A DNA stretch of 64,000 nucleotides from an uncultured Bacteroidales bacterium (GTDB taxonomy: Bacteria > Bacteroidota > Bacteroidia > Bacteroidales > WCHB1-69). The notes beneath the pieces are model-generated. The model was not told the origin of the DNA. It saw nothing but the letters and a program-made list of their open reading frames with translations, and did no database searches. A program made the position numbers and the translations under genes. The first letter of the stretch is position 1; each line of letters starts with the position of its first letter. This document shows, in pieces, positions 40,955 through 49,800 of the stretch. Where the stretch lies: assembly GCA_934699095.1 (NCBI GenBank), contig CAKUVI010000004.1, positions 186,001 through 250,000 on the forward strand, in the 5' to 3' direction.

Positions 40955-40962
40955 CAAAAGTA
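40955..40962 (-). promoter_or_regulatory. -7 box of the mrp-thyA-pgk-manC-ftcD promoter
   Basis: The minus-strand TACTTTTG matches TAnnTTTG, with a TTGC about 20 bases upstream as a partial -33 box. It lies 27 bases before the mrp start. Confidence 0.6.
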
Positions 40963-41089
40963 CAAAAAATATTGCAGCTTTAGCAATGTGTTGTGTTATC
41001 AAGATGTCATATTCCAAGCCTCACCCATTGCTTAAAGAAAACGTAGGTTTTTTCAGTTTAGAGAAGAGTTTAATAGAAACAAATAATTG

Positions 41090-41097
41090 TAAATTTG
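41090..41097 (+). promoter_or_regulatory. -7 box in the mrp/alkaline phosphatase gap
   Basis: TAAATTTG matches TAnnTTTG on the plus strand. No protein gene begins just downstream; a terminator-like hairpin follows about 70 bases later. Confidence 0.4.
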
Positions 41098-41103
41098 ATT
41101 ATT

Positions 41104-41198
41104 TCTGTGTAACCTTGGGTTTATTAAACAAAGTTACGAAGAAATAGGTGTCATTTTGCGTTGCAGGTGGTGAGCAACAATAATACCACTGTTTTTTT
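41104..41198 (+). ncRNA. Putative small RNA with two hairpins
   Basis: Bounded upstream by the -7 box at 41090 and downstream by a hairpin with seven T. A first stem-loop (41109-41137) pairs GTAAC with GTTAC, with further pairing of GTTT to AAAC inside. A second (41164-41191) pairs CAG-x-TGGT with ACCACTG and is followed by T at 41192-41198. I do not recognise it as a known RNA or riboswitch. The region has no start codon leading to a credible protein. The 350-base gap at 40929-41280 otherwise holds only promoters. Confidence 0.3.
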
Positions 41199-41247
41199 AT
41201 CTGACAACAATAAATAGTGTATGCGGAAATGATTCCCATTAATTTTG

Positions 41248-41255
41248 TATCTTTG
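41248..41255 (+). promoter_or_regulatory. -7 box of the alkaline phosphatase promoter
   Basis: TATCTTTG is an exact TAnnTTTG match 26 bases before the ATG at 41281. No pho-type operator is recognisable. Confidence 0.7.
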
Positions 41256-41280
41256 CACGTTTTTTTCAAAGGGATCAAAA

Positions 41281-42924
41281 ATGAAAAGATTAGTTCTTTA
41301 TAGCATTCTGTTTCTGTCGGTGTTAGGCTTGTATGCTCAGCAGAAGCCGATAAAAAATGTGATATTAATGATAACGGACGGCACGTCCACGGGTCTTTTG
41401 TCGGCGGCGCGCTGGTATCAGACCTATTTGGATTCATCGCAGACAGCTTTGCTGATAGATCCCTATATATGCGGACTGGTGCGCACGCATTCGTCTGACG
41501 CACCTATAGGCGATTCTGCCCCTACCACTTCATGCTACGTCACAGGGCAGCCGTCACAAACAGGATTCATCTCCACTTATCCGGTCGCCACTGACCACGA
41601 CCTTGTGCCAGTGGATGCAACAAAAGCCTACCAGCCTTTGGCAACACTCTTGGAGGCGGCAAAAATGCTGCAGCACAAATCCACCGGTTTGGTCTTCACG
41701 TGCGAGTTCCCTCATGCAACCCCGGCAGACTGCTCTGCCCACACCTATGCCCGTGGAAAATATGGCATGATCGCTCCGCAAATGGTTCATAATCATTTGG
41801 ATGTGGTTCTTGGGGGCGGTGTGAACTACCTCACTCCCGAACTCCAAAACGACCTAAAAGCCGAAAACTATAGTGTCTTCTTGGATGATATAAACGGATT
41901 CAGAAGTTGTTCCAAAACCCCGCTTTGGGCTCTCTTCGGAAAGTCCTCTATGCCTTACACCTTGGAGACCGATCGTGCAAAATACCCTTCTTTGGCGGAG
42001 ATGACACGCAAGGCCATCGGAATGCTCTCCCAAAATCCTAACGGCTTCTTCCTGATGGTTGAAGGCAGCATGGTTGACTGGGCAGCACATGAAAATGACG
42101 CAAAAAACGCCCTCATTGAATTTCTCGAATTTGACAAGGCTTGCGGAGAAGCAATAGATTTTGCCAAAAAAGATGGCGAAACTGTCGTAATCATACTGCC
42201 CGACCATGGCACCGGCGCCCTCACAGTGGGTAATGCCAAATCAAACCACGGCTACGACAAGCTGTCGCTGAAGCAAATCATGAGCACCATCGATGATTAC
42301 AAACTGTCAACTTGGACTATGCGTGAGAAGTTAGTGAATGCCGACACTACAGAGTGGCCGCAACTTTTTGAAACTTACTTCGGATTCACACCGCAACCAT
42401 CTGAAATAACCTATCTTACAACAGCTCACGATTACGATAAATCACCCCTTCCGAAAGAAGAAAGGAGAGCGAACCTGTCAATGTCGAAAATGCTGAGCCA
42501 GATTCTTTACGGCCGCACCTACTTTGGATTCACTACATTCGGCCATACAATGGAAAATGTGTTCCTTGCCGTTTATCATCCGGATGGCGATATCCTCTCC
42601 GGCTGCCCCACAAATATAGATGTCTTCAAATACATGGCACGACAAATGGACTTGACCGACAAATTGGACGGACTTACAAATGAAATTTATACTGATCACA
42701 AAACTGTTTTCGACGGTTTCGACATAAAAATCGACAGTTTGGACAAATATAAATACCGTCTTACCGTCAAAAACAAGAAGAATACCTTGGTGGCAGAAAG
42801 TTACAACAACTATGTGATGGTGAACAAACAGAGGGTAAACCTTGAATCTGTTATCGTATATATGGATAAAAACAACACATTTTATCTGCCGCGACAACTT
42901 CGTCAGTATTTAGAGAAGAAATAA
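41281..42924 (+). CDS. Alkaline phosphatase, PhoA-like
   Basis: Exported metal-dependent phosphomonoesterase of 548 residues. The start at 41281 gives a signal peptide (MKRLVLYSILFLSVLGLYAQ); the longer frame from 41245 would run through the -7 box. The first metal site is MITDGTS (Asp33) and the nucleophile is Ser79 in IGDSAPTTSCYVTG. Further metal ligands are in MVEGSMVDWAAHENDA and ILPDHGTGAL, with a late His in KSNHGYD. The last 100 residues form an extra C-terminal region. Expected location is the periplasm or outer face of the envelope, for phosphate scavenging. Confidence 0.92.
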   Translation: MKRLVLYSILFLSVLGLYAQQKPIKNVILMITDGTSTGLLSAARWYQTYLDSSQTALLIDPYICGLVRTHSSDAPIGDSAPTTSCYVTGQPSQTGFISTYPVATDHDLVPVDATKAYQPLATLLEAAKMLQHKSTGLVFTCEFPHATPADCSAHTYARGKYGMIAPQMVHNHLDVVLGGGVNYLTPELQNDLKAENYSVFLDDINGFRSCSKTPLWALFGKSSMPYTLETDRAKYPSLAEMTRKAIGMLSQNPNGFFLMVEGSMVDWAAHENDAKNALIEFLEFDKACGEAIDFAKKDGETVVIILPDHGTGALTVGNAKSNHGYDKLSLKQIMSTIDDYKLSTWTMREKLVNADTTEWPQLFETYFGFTPQPSEITYLTTAHDYDKSPLPKEERRANLSMSKMLSQILYGRTYFGFTTFGHTMENVFLAVYHPDGDILSGCPTNIDVFKYMARQMDLTDKLDGLTNEIYTDHKTVFDGFDIKIDSLDKYKYRLTVKNKKNTLVAESYNNYVMVNKQRVNLESVIVYMDKNNTFYLPRQLRQYLEKK

Positions 42925-42992
42925 AATAAGTAGGATATAATTTTTAAGGGATTTTATCGTTTAATTCTTTCAAACACAAAAATAAGAGAGAT

Positions 42993-43940
42993 ATGGAAAC
43001 CACAAGCTCAATGAATTATTCAGGGCAGAAGCAAAACTCAAATCAGGAGAATCCGTTGAAAAAATGGGTTATCATTTTAGGTGTGTTGTCAGGACTTCTG
43101 TTATGCAGCACCATTTATTTTGCATTTTTAGGGAAACCGGCTGCTAACAAGGTGTTCACAGCAGTGGAGAACAAGAACAACGAACTCCAATCGGAGTTGG
43201 ATTCACTTTTGGCTGAGCACAACCGTATTAAAGCTCAATATGGGGAGCTTTCCGACCAGTTGAGTGAAAAAGACAGTATAATCATGGCGAGCGCTGCAGA
43301 AATAGAGAAACTTATCAGCAGCCAGGCTGATTACAACAAGATTCGCAAGCAGCTTGCTCGTCTTCAGAACATTTCCCAGGAATATGTCAAGGAGATGGAC
43401 CAGCTTTACCAAGAGAACCAGGCTCTGAAGGAGGAGAACCAGCAGGTTCGTGCCACATTGGAGCAGGAACGTGAAGTGACCCGCACCATCCAAAAGTCAA
43501 ACGAGGACTTGGAGCAGAAGATAAGCAATGCCGCCACCTTCAAGGCTTATAATATCAAGAGTGCCGGCTATTTGGTTCGCAACAAGGGCACTGAAGAGCA
43601 GACCGACAGGGCATCTAAGGTAAAGCGCATCAAAACGACCCTTATGCTTGGCGAGAACTCACTCATAGAGCCGGGTCCCGTAAACATTTACTGCCGTATC
43701 GCAATTCCAGAAACAGGTAAGGTGCTCACAATGGGTACCGGCGACACATATTCGTTCGTTCACAATGGCCAAAGACTCCAATACTCTTGTAAGACAGTTG
43801 CAAATTATAACAATAAAGCTCAAAACGTTACTCTAAATTGGGATTTGATGTCAGACGACAAAGCTATTAAAGGACAATACAGTGTTCAACTCTACACTGA
43901 CGAGCAGTTCCTTGGCGAAGCCTTCTTCACATTGAAATAA
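42993..43940 (+). CDS. Single-span coiled-coil membrane protein, unknown function
   Basis: A 315-residue protein with a polar 24-residue N-terminus, one membrane span at about 25-47 (WVIILGVLSGLLLCSTIYFAFLG), a long coiled coil at about 57-180 rich in heptad Leu and Glu/Gln (ENQALKEENQQVRATLEQE), and a C-terminal beta domain at about 190-315. The orientation suggests that the coiled coil and beta domain lie in the periplasm. I do not recognise the family; the layout recalls structural or scaffolding envelope proteins. It lies 17 bases upstream of nusB, so cotranscription is likely. Confidence 0.75.
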   Translation: METTSSMNYSGQKQNSNQENPLKKWVIILGVLSGLLLCSTIYFAFLGKPAANKVFTAVENKNNELQSELDSLLAEHNRIKAQYGELSDQLSEKDSIIMASAAEIEKLISSQADYNKIRKQLARLQNISQEYVKEMDQLYQENQALKEENQQVRATLEQEREVTRTIQKSNEDLEQKISNAATFKAYNIKSAGYLVRNKGTEEQTDRASKVKRIKTTLMLGENSLIEPGPVNIYCRIAIPETGKVLTMGTGDTYSFVHNGQRLQYSCKTVANYNNKAQNVTLNWDLMSDDKAIKGQYSVQLYTDEQFLGEAFFTLK

Positions 43941-43957
43941 TCAAAATCCCCAAGAGT

Positions 43958-44899
43958 ATGGTTAGCAGGCACTATTTGCGAATTAAGACAATGCAGGCGT
44001 TGTATTCATACAATGCCAACCCCAAAGCGAGCATGGCTCAGGCAGAAACCGACTTGGAAAAGTCGATTCGCGCCTGTCATGAACTCTTCGTATGGCTTTT
44101 TTGCCTTCTTCCCGAGATTACTTTCTACAGACTCAAAAAGTTGGAGAGTCTGAAAGGAAAGTACAATCCAACAGAGGAAGACCTTAATCCGAACACTAAA
44201 TTTGTTGACAATGAGGTGATTAAAGGAATTGAAGAGTGTCAGGAATTGGAAGCTCTGAAAAACAGCTATCATGTGAACTGGGACGACGACACAGACCTTA
44301 TTTCGAAGTTGTACCGGCAAATTGAACAGCTTCCTGAATATGAGACTTATATGTCAAGATCAGACAGGTCTTTCAATGAAGACAAGCTTTTTGTGCTCAC
44401 TATTGTCGAAAAAGTGTTTGCCAATAACGAACTGTTGAACTGGCATTTGGGTGAAATCAACTTGCATTGGATTAACGACTATAATGAAGCTATCACCATG
44501 CTCTATCAGAATGTTAAATCATTCACTGAAAAAGAGCCCTTCAAGATAGACGGTATATATGCAGATGCCGATGCGAAAGTGCTTGCGCGCAACCTTTTTC
44601 GCAAGACATTACAAAACGCTGACGAATATAAACAACTGATTAATAGTAAATTACAGAATTGGGAGTTGGAAAGAATCATCAACATGGACATTCTTCTCAT
44701 GGAGATGGCTTTGTGTGAGCTTCTCGAATTCCCATCCATACCCATCAAGGTTACACTCAACGAATACATCGAAATCTCAAAATGGTACAGCTCCGACAAG
44801 AGCAAGGTGTTCATCAACGGCATTTTAGACAGGTTGATAGTTGATTTGAGAGAGAGTGGGAGGATAGTGAAAACCGGGCGTGGACTTTATCAAAACTAA
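43958..44899 (+). CDS. nusB: Transcription antitermination factor NusB, long form
   Basis: NusB binds boxA RNA with NusE/S10 for rRNA antitermination. The recognisable NusB core is C-terminal (about 200-305): NLFRKTLQNADEYKQLINSKL, then INMDILLMEMALCELLEFPSIPIKVTLNEYIEISKWYSSDKSKVFINGILD. The first 200 residues begin SRHYLRIKTMQALYSY, the normal NusB first helix, and then a long helical insertion separates it from the rest. The 313 residues are about twice the E. coli length, but long forms are common in Bacteroidetes. DUF1573, yajC and coaE follow, a familiar order. Confidence 0.92.
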   Translation: MVSRHYLRIKTMQALYSYNANPKASMAQAETDLEKSIRACHELFVWLFCLLPEITFYRLKKLESLKGKYNPTEEDLNPNTKFVDNEVIKGIEECQELEALKNSYHVNWDDDTDLISKLYRQIEQLPEYETYMSRSDRSFNEDKLFVLTIVEKVFANNELLNWHLGEINLHWINDYNEAITMLYQNVKSFTEKEPFKIDGIYADADAKVLARNLFRKTLQNADEYKQLINSKLQNWELERIINMDILLMEMALCELLEFPSIPIKVTLNEYIEISKWYSSDKSKVFINGILDRLIVDLRESGRIVKTGRGLYQN

Positions 44900-44904
44900 G
44901 CAAT

Positions 44905-45372
44905 ATGAGACAGACAGGCATAGTAATTTTAGTTTTTTTAACACTTTTTATCACATCATGTAAGCAGAAGCCGGCGAAAGAGGGTGATTTCTCTGTAAAC
45001 GACATCCACATTCCACAGACGGCGGAGGGTTTGTCGGAGAAGGAAGCCAAGAAACTGCCTGTGATTTCGTTTGAGCAGACCACCTACGATTTCGGTGATG
45101 TGGTAGAAGGTGAGAGGCTTACATATTCGTTCAAGTTCAAAAACACAGGCAAGTCGAACTTGATAATCTATTCTTCGGAAGCCACTTGTGGGTGTACAAC
45201 ATCAACCCCGCCAAAGGCCCCGATTCGTCCGGGAGAAAGCGGTGAGATACTTGTCACATTCGATTCCAAGGGACAGAAGGGGAATGTGACCAAGCGTGTG
45301 TTAGTGGGTGCCAACACCTATCCTGCGGAGACAATACTCACTATCAAGGCTAATGTTTCATCCATCAAATAA
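44905..45372 (+). CDS. DUF1573 lipoprotein
   Basis: A 155-residue protein with a lipoprotein signal (MRQTGIVILVFLTLFITSC, Cys19) and a DUF1573 Ig-like domain: FEQTTYDFGDVVEGERLTYSFKF, then NLIIYSSEATCGCTTSTPPKAPIRPGESGEILVTFDSKG. The TCGCT motif is diagnostic. DUF1573 proteins are widespread in Bacteroidetes and of unknown function. It lies 5 bases after nusB and about 31 before yajC. Confidence 0.9.
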   Translation: MRQTGIVILVFLTLFITSCKQKPAKEGDFSVNDIHIPQTAEGLSEKEAKKLPVISFEQTTYDFGDVVEGERLTYSFKFKNTGKSNLIIYSSEATCGCTTSTPPKAPIRPGESGEILVTFDSKGQKGNVTKRVLVGANTYPAETILTIKANVSSIK

Positions 45373-45403
45373 GGAATAATCAATTAATCAAATAGTACAA
45401 ATT

Positions 45404-45784
45404 ATGACTCCACTATTCACATTATTACAGGCTGCTCCCTCGGGCTCACCAAGTGCAATGAGCAGCGGCGGTTCAATGATTATCATGATTCTTTTGATGA
45501 TTCTCATCTTCTATTTTTTCATGATTCGTCCGCAACAGAAAAAACAGAAAAAATTGGAAGAGGCCCGCAACAGTCTGCAAAAAGGCGACAAGGTCGTTAC
45601 AATCGGTGGTATCCATGGTAAAATCTCTGATGTAAGAAACACTACTTTCATCATCGAGATATCCAATGGTGTGAAGATAGAGGTTGACAAGGCTGCCATT
45701 TCTTTCAATGAGGCAGATCTCAGCCAGAAATCTGAAGTAAAGAAAGAAGAACCTACTGAAGAAAAGAAGGAGAGCGAACAATAA
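45404..45784 (+). CDS. yajC: Preprotein translocase accessory subunit YajC
   Basis: Small inner-membrane partner of SecDF. A single span at about 24-45 (MIIMILLMILIFYFFMIRP) is followed by the conserved QQKKQKKLEEARNSLQKGDKVVTIGGIHGKI. The C-terminus is a charged Lys/Glu tail. At 126 residues it is typical. Its stop codon overlaps the next start as TAATG, so the following gene is translationally coupled. Confidence 0.95.
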   Translation: MTPLFTLLQAAPSGSPSAMSSGGSMIIMILLMILIFYFFMIRPQQKKQKKLEEARNSLQKGDKVVTIGGIHGKISDVRNTTFIIEISNGVKIEVDKAAISFNEADLSQKSEVKKEEPTEEKKESEQ

Positions 45785-46200
45785 TGTCAGAAAAACGGCC
45801 TCAAATACCAGTGAAGTTGCCGTCGTTGGCCTTTATCGTTTGTCTGCTGATATCGGCGGCATGTTGGTTGTTGGTAACATTCTCTAAGGATTACAAGGTG
45901 ACTTACGATTACAAGTTGGTTTGTGACAATCTGCCTGAGGGCAGGAAATCAGTGACCGCCTCTGACACGATTTTGACGCTTACATTCAACCAGAAAGGTC
46001 TTCGATATCTTATGAAGCCGTACAGAGACAAGGAAAAGGTAGTTACCATTTCGGTGAGTGATCTGATAAAGCCCAAAAACAAGGTCAGTGTTTACAGTTT
46101 CACCAACAAGGAGATGTGCGATTTTCTGTCAACACACAACTTCGGCCCTGAACTGGTGTCGGTTTCATCACCTGAAGTGATAACTTTCTATCTGCGTTAA
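45784..46200 (+). CDS. Short YbbR/CdaR-like membrane-anchored protein
   Basis: A 138-residue protein with an N-terminal membrane anchor at about 14-33 (LAFIVCLLISAACWLLVTFS) followed by one beta-rich unit. It takes the yajC-coaE position where, as I recall, Bacteroidetes usually carry a longer YbbR-domain protein of about 300 residues; this one has room for a single YbbR-like unit. The YbbR family includes CdaR, regulator of the c-di-AMP cyclase CdaA, whose gene is at 9326 in this window. The assignment rests on position and layout rather than a firm motif. Confidence 0.6.
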   Translation: MSEKRPQIPVKLPSLAFIVCLLISAACWLLVTFSKDYKVTYDYKLVCDNLPEGRKSVTASDTILTLTFNQKGLRYLMKPYRDKEKVVTISVSDLIKPKNKVSVYSFTNKEMCDFLSTHNFGPELVSVSSPEVITFYLR

Positions 46201-46202
46201 AA

Positions 46203-46760
46203 ATGGTTAAAATCGCCCTCACAGGTGGAATAGGAACAGGGAAAACCTATCTCTCGAAGCATTTCAGGGAGATGGGTATTCCTGTATTTTATGCTGATGA
46301 TGAGGCAAAAAAACTTTACCGGGACGACAAGTTTTTAGAAGATATGAGGAGGGAGTTCTCCGTTTATCCTATTTGGAGAGAAGACGGTGAACTCGACATG
46401 ACAGCCATGCGCGCCTCATTTGCTGACAAGGCTTTTATGCGAAAATTGAGTGCTTTTGTGCATCCATACGTGATGCGCAAGTTTGCAGAATGGAGCGCAG
46501 AACAAACCTCCGAATCTGTCATGATGGAGTCGGCCATAATTTTTGAATATGGTCTTGAGAAATATTTCGACAAGATTATTGTGGCTGATGCACCCGAACA
46601 TCTGCGTATCCAGCGCGTAAAAAACCGGAATCCGGAACTCACCGACGAACAAATCAGGCACCGTATGGAGCAACAGCTTCCGCAAGAAGTGAAATGCACC
46701 CGCGCCGACCTCGTGGTTTGCACCGGAGAGACCTATAAACTCTCTATCGAGAACCAGTAA
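46203..46760 (+). CDS. coaE: Dephospho-CoA kinase CoaE
   Basis: Last step of CoA synthesis: phosphorylation of the ribose 3'-hydroxyl of dephospho-CoA. The P-loop is ALTGGIGTGKTYLSKHF (GGIGTGKT at 6-13), followed by VFYADDEAKKLY, the conserved LSAFVHPYVMRKF, and RIQRVKNRNPELTDEQIRHRMEQQLP, the lid and CoA-binding region. The 185 residues are slightly short but complete. It starts two bases after the YbbR-like gene. Confidence 0.95.
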   Translation: MVKIALTGGIGTGKTYLSKHFREMGIPVFYADDEAKKLYRDDKFLEDMRREFSVYPIWREDGELDMTAMRASFADKAFMRKLSAFVHPYVMRKFAEWSAEQTSESVMMESAIIFEYGLEKYFDKIIVADAPEHLRIQRVKNRNPELTDEQIRHRMEQQLPQEVKCTRADLVVCTGETYKLSIENQ

Positions 46761-46809
46761 GATTACCTCTTTTATCTTTCAGACAATCTTAGAAGAAAAT
46801 ATAACCTGT

Positions 46810-49800
46810 ATGTTAAAAAAGATATTCTGTTTTTGCGCCATAGCTGCAGTTGTCTTTACAGCTAACGCACAACGTTTCAATTCATTCTCCAAAGACTATT
46901 CCAAAACAGTGGAGGAGATGAAGGAGTTCTTCTCTTCCATACCCAAAGACCGCCAGAAAGAGGCCAAGGAAGTGCTTGAATTCTTCGAGGAGTTTTGGAC
47001 TATGCGCATGGACGATGCCAATAAGAAGGTCTTTATTGAAGAGGCCAACAAAATGGTGAAGAAGAAACACAGGCCAATACCTCATTTCCAGAGTTTTATC
47101 AGGACTTACGACGCTTTTTTGCAAAGCCAATACACTGGAGATCTGGACGTTTGGCAGAAGACACTGGATTACCATATAGGTCATAGCGCCGTCTTCTTTG
47201 AGGGTAAGATGACATTGTACGAGAACTTCTTCAAAGACAATATCATGAACCGTGGCGACAATGTTAAATGGATAGCCATGGGCCATGCCGAGGGCATGGG
47301 ATTCGACACAATGCCCTATTTCGATTTCAAAGACATAGACTTGTGGGGATATTCGGCCAAAGACAGTCTGATTGTTACAGGCGTTGACGGGCGTTACTAT
47401 CCTGACAAGCTGCAGTTCAAGGCCAAGGGCGGCACTGTTTCATGGGAGCGCGCAGGCTTGGATGCAAATGTGAAGGCACAACTGAAGACTTACGACATAG
47501 ACTTGCGTTTTCCGCGGGTGGTGTGCGATTATGCTCTATTCTACTATCCTCAGCTGTTCTCATCTCCAATAGTCGGAAGGGTGGAGGAAAAGGCTGTTCT
47601 TCCCACATCTGAAGAGAAAGCCTCGTTTCCGCGTTTTACAAGTAACGAAGCCACTTTGCCTGTCAAGAATCTCTACAAGGATGTTGATTATGTGGGCGGT
47701 TTTGAGATGCGCGGCGCCTCCATTTATGGTACCGGTAGCGGTGACACGCTCGCCCGCGTGACAATTTTCAACGAGGGCAAGGAGATCATCAGCGCAGCTT
47801 CACGAAGCTTCCTGATCAAACCCTCCAACTTGCTGTCGGAGGACGCCAAAGTGGCTATCTATATCGAAAATGATTCAATATATCATCCGGCAGCCAACTT
47901 TAAATTCGACAATGAAAAGAAAAGCCTGCTGATTTCACGTCCAAAACAGGGTGTAGGCCGCTCCCCTTTCTTCGATTCATACCACAAATTGGATATGTAT
48001 GTTGAATCCGTCCAGTGGGTTACTACCGAAAAACGTATTGAACTAAAGCCTATTGTGGGTAACACCAGCGACCAGAAAGCCTATTTCGAATCGCAAAACT
48101 ACTACGAAGAGGGCGTCATGCACGAAATAGCAGGATACAACATAGTGAATCCCCTATACACCCTTTGGCAGCTCTTCAATAGCGCAGGTTATGAGAACCT
48201 CACCATTGAAGACGTGATCAGGTGGTTTAACAAGCCACCATTGGACATCAAAGCCATGATGATTGATTTTGCCGCCCGCGGTTTCATCGAATATGACGTT
48301 AACAACAACCAAATAAGATACCGCAGCAAAATCGCACAATACCTTAACAATCAGGTGAAAAAGAAAGATTACGACTACATTAAGCTGGAGTCGAAGACAC
48401 ACTATGCGTCTTTGGACCTTCTCACCAACGATTTGAAAATAACAGGATGCGAATTTTTCGTGCTCAGTGATCCTCAGATTGTGAATGTTTACCCTATGGA
48501 CGAACTCGTTACCGTGAAGAAAAACCGCGACATGGTCTTCTCAGGTCGTGTGATCGGCGGTCTGTTCGATTTCGTGACACATAACTGCAAATTCGACTAT
48601 GACCGTTTCCTCGTGGATATGGATATAATCGACACTCTGATCATGTATGTAGAAGACAAGAACGGTCCTATGGATATGTACGGCGACTACAAATTGCAGC
48701 GCGTCAGAAGCCAAATCGAGGAGTTGTCAGGAGTCTTGTATATAGATATGCCAGGCAACAAATGCGGTATGACCGACTATCCGGACTATCCGATATTCGA
48801 GGCTCGAAAGGGCGGAAAAGTGTTCTATGACCAACAATATGTGCTTGGCGGCGTTTACGACAGAAACAGGTTTTACTATTCTGTAAACCAGTTCAGGATT
48901 GTAAACCTTGACAATTTTGTGATAGATTCCATGAAGTTTACAGGAGCGCTCGTGTCGGGTAACATATTCCCTGATATCGCAGAACCTTTGAAGGTGCAGC
49001 CCGACTTCTCGCTTGGTTTCGTACACAACACACCTGGTCTGCCAATGTACGGCAACAAAGGTGGTTATCAGGGACGAATCAGTTTGAGCAACCGGGGTTT
49101 GCGTGGCATCGGTAACATAGATTATGTTACTTCTCACACCTATTCCGACAGTCTGGTCTTCTATCTTGACTCTACCAATGGCAGGGCAAACCAGCATGTA
49201 GTTGACGAGCAGCTCGCAGGGTCTGAGTTCCCTCCGGCGGGCGTAAACGATGCCTATCTGCATTGGGAGCCATATCAAGACCAGATGTTTGTGCATACAT
49301 TGAAACAGCCGATGGATATTTTCAATGAGACAAAGCTCACCGGCAACTCCAAGATAACGCCAAATGGCATGTATGGTACGGGAATTGTAAAATTTGGCAG
49401 GGCTGATATAACTTCCCGACTGTTCCAATTCAAGCATCATGAGCTGTTGGCCGACACAGCTGATTTGCGTATTTATGACATCAGTGGTGGAAAAGATGTG
49501 GCCTTTTCTACTGATAACTACAACTCACATATCGATTTCAAGACGAGAAAGGGACATTTCTTGGCTAACGGCGAGGCTTCTGTAGTTTATTTTGTCCAAA
49601 ACGAGATCAAAGCCAAGTCCTCTGAGTTTGAATGGGATCCTATTGACTCAACAGTCTTGAGATTCAAATGGGATGACCCGTACAAGGATACAGATATTGA
49701 CAATACTTCTATCAAGGATCTTGTCGATATGCAGAGCGTCGGCAATGAGCTGTATGCAGTGGCTCCTGAGGTTAACTACAAATTCACGGCGGTGAATGCT

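Noticed and set aside
40863..41147. 94-codon plus-strand frame starting inside mrp
   Set aside because: Its first part is antisense to mrp and its second part runs through two promoter boxes; no homology-like pattern.
41099..41503. 134-codon minus-strand frame across the mrp/alkaline phosphatase gap
   Set aside because: It runs through the phosphatase promoter and signal peptide; the translation is Cys/Thr-rich without family features.
48727..49440. 237-codon minus-strand frame opposite the giant exported protein
   Set aside because: Antisense shadow with no promoter; its length follows from the codon composition of the real gene.
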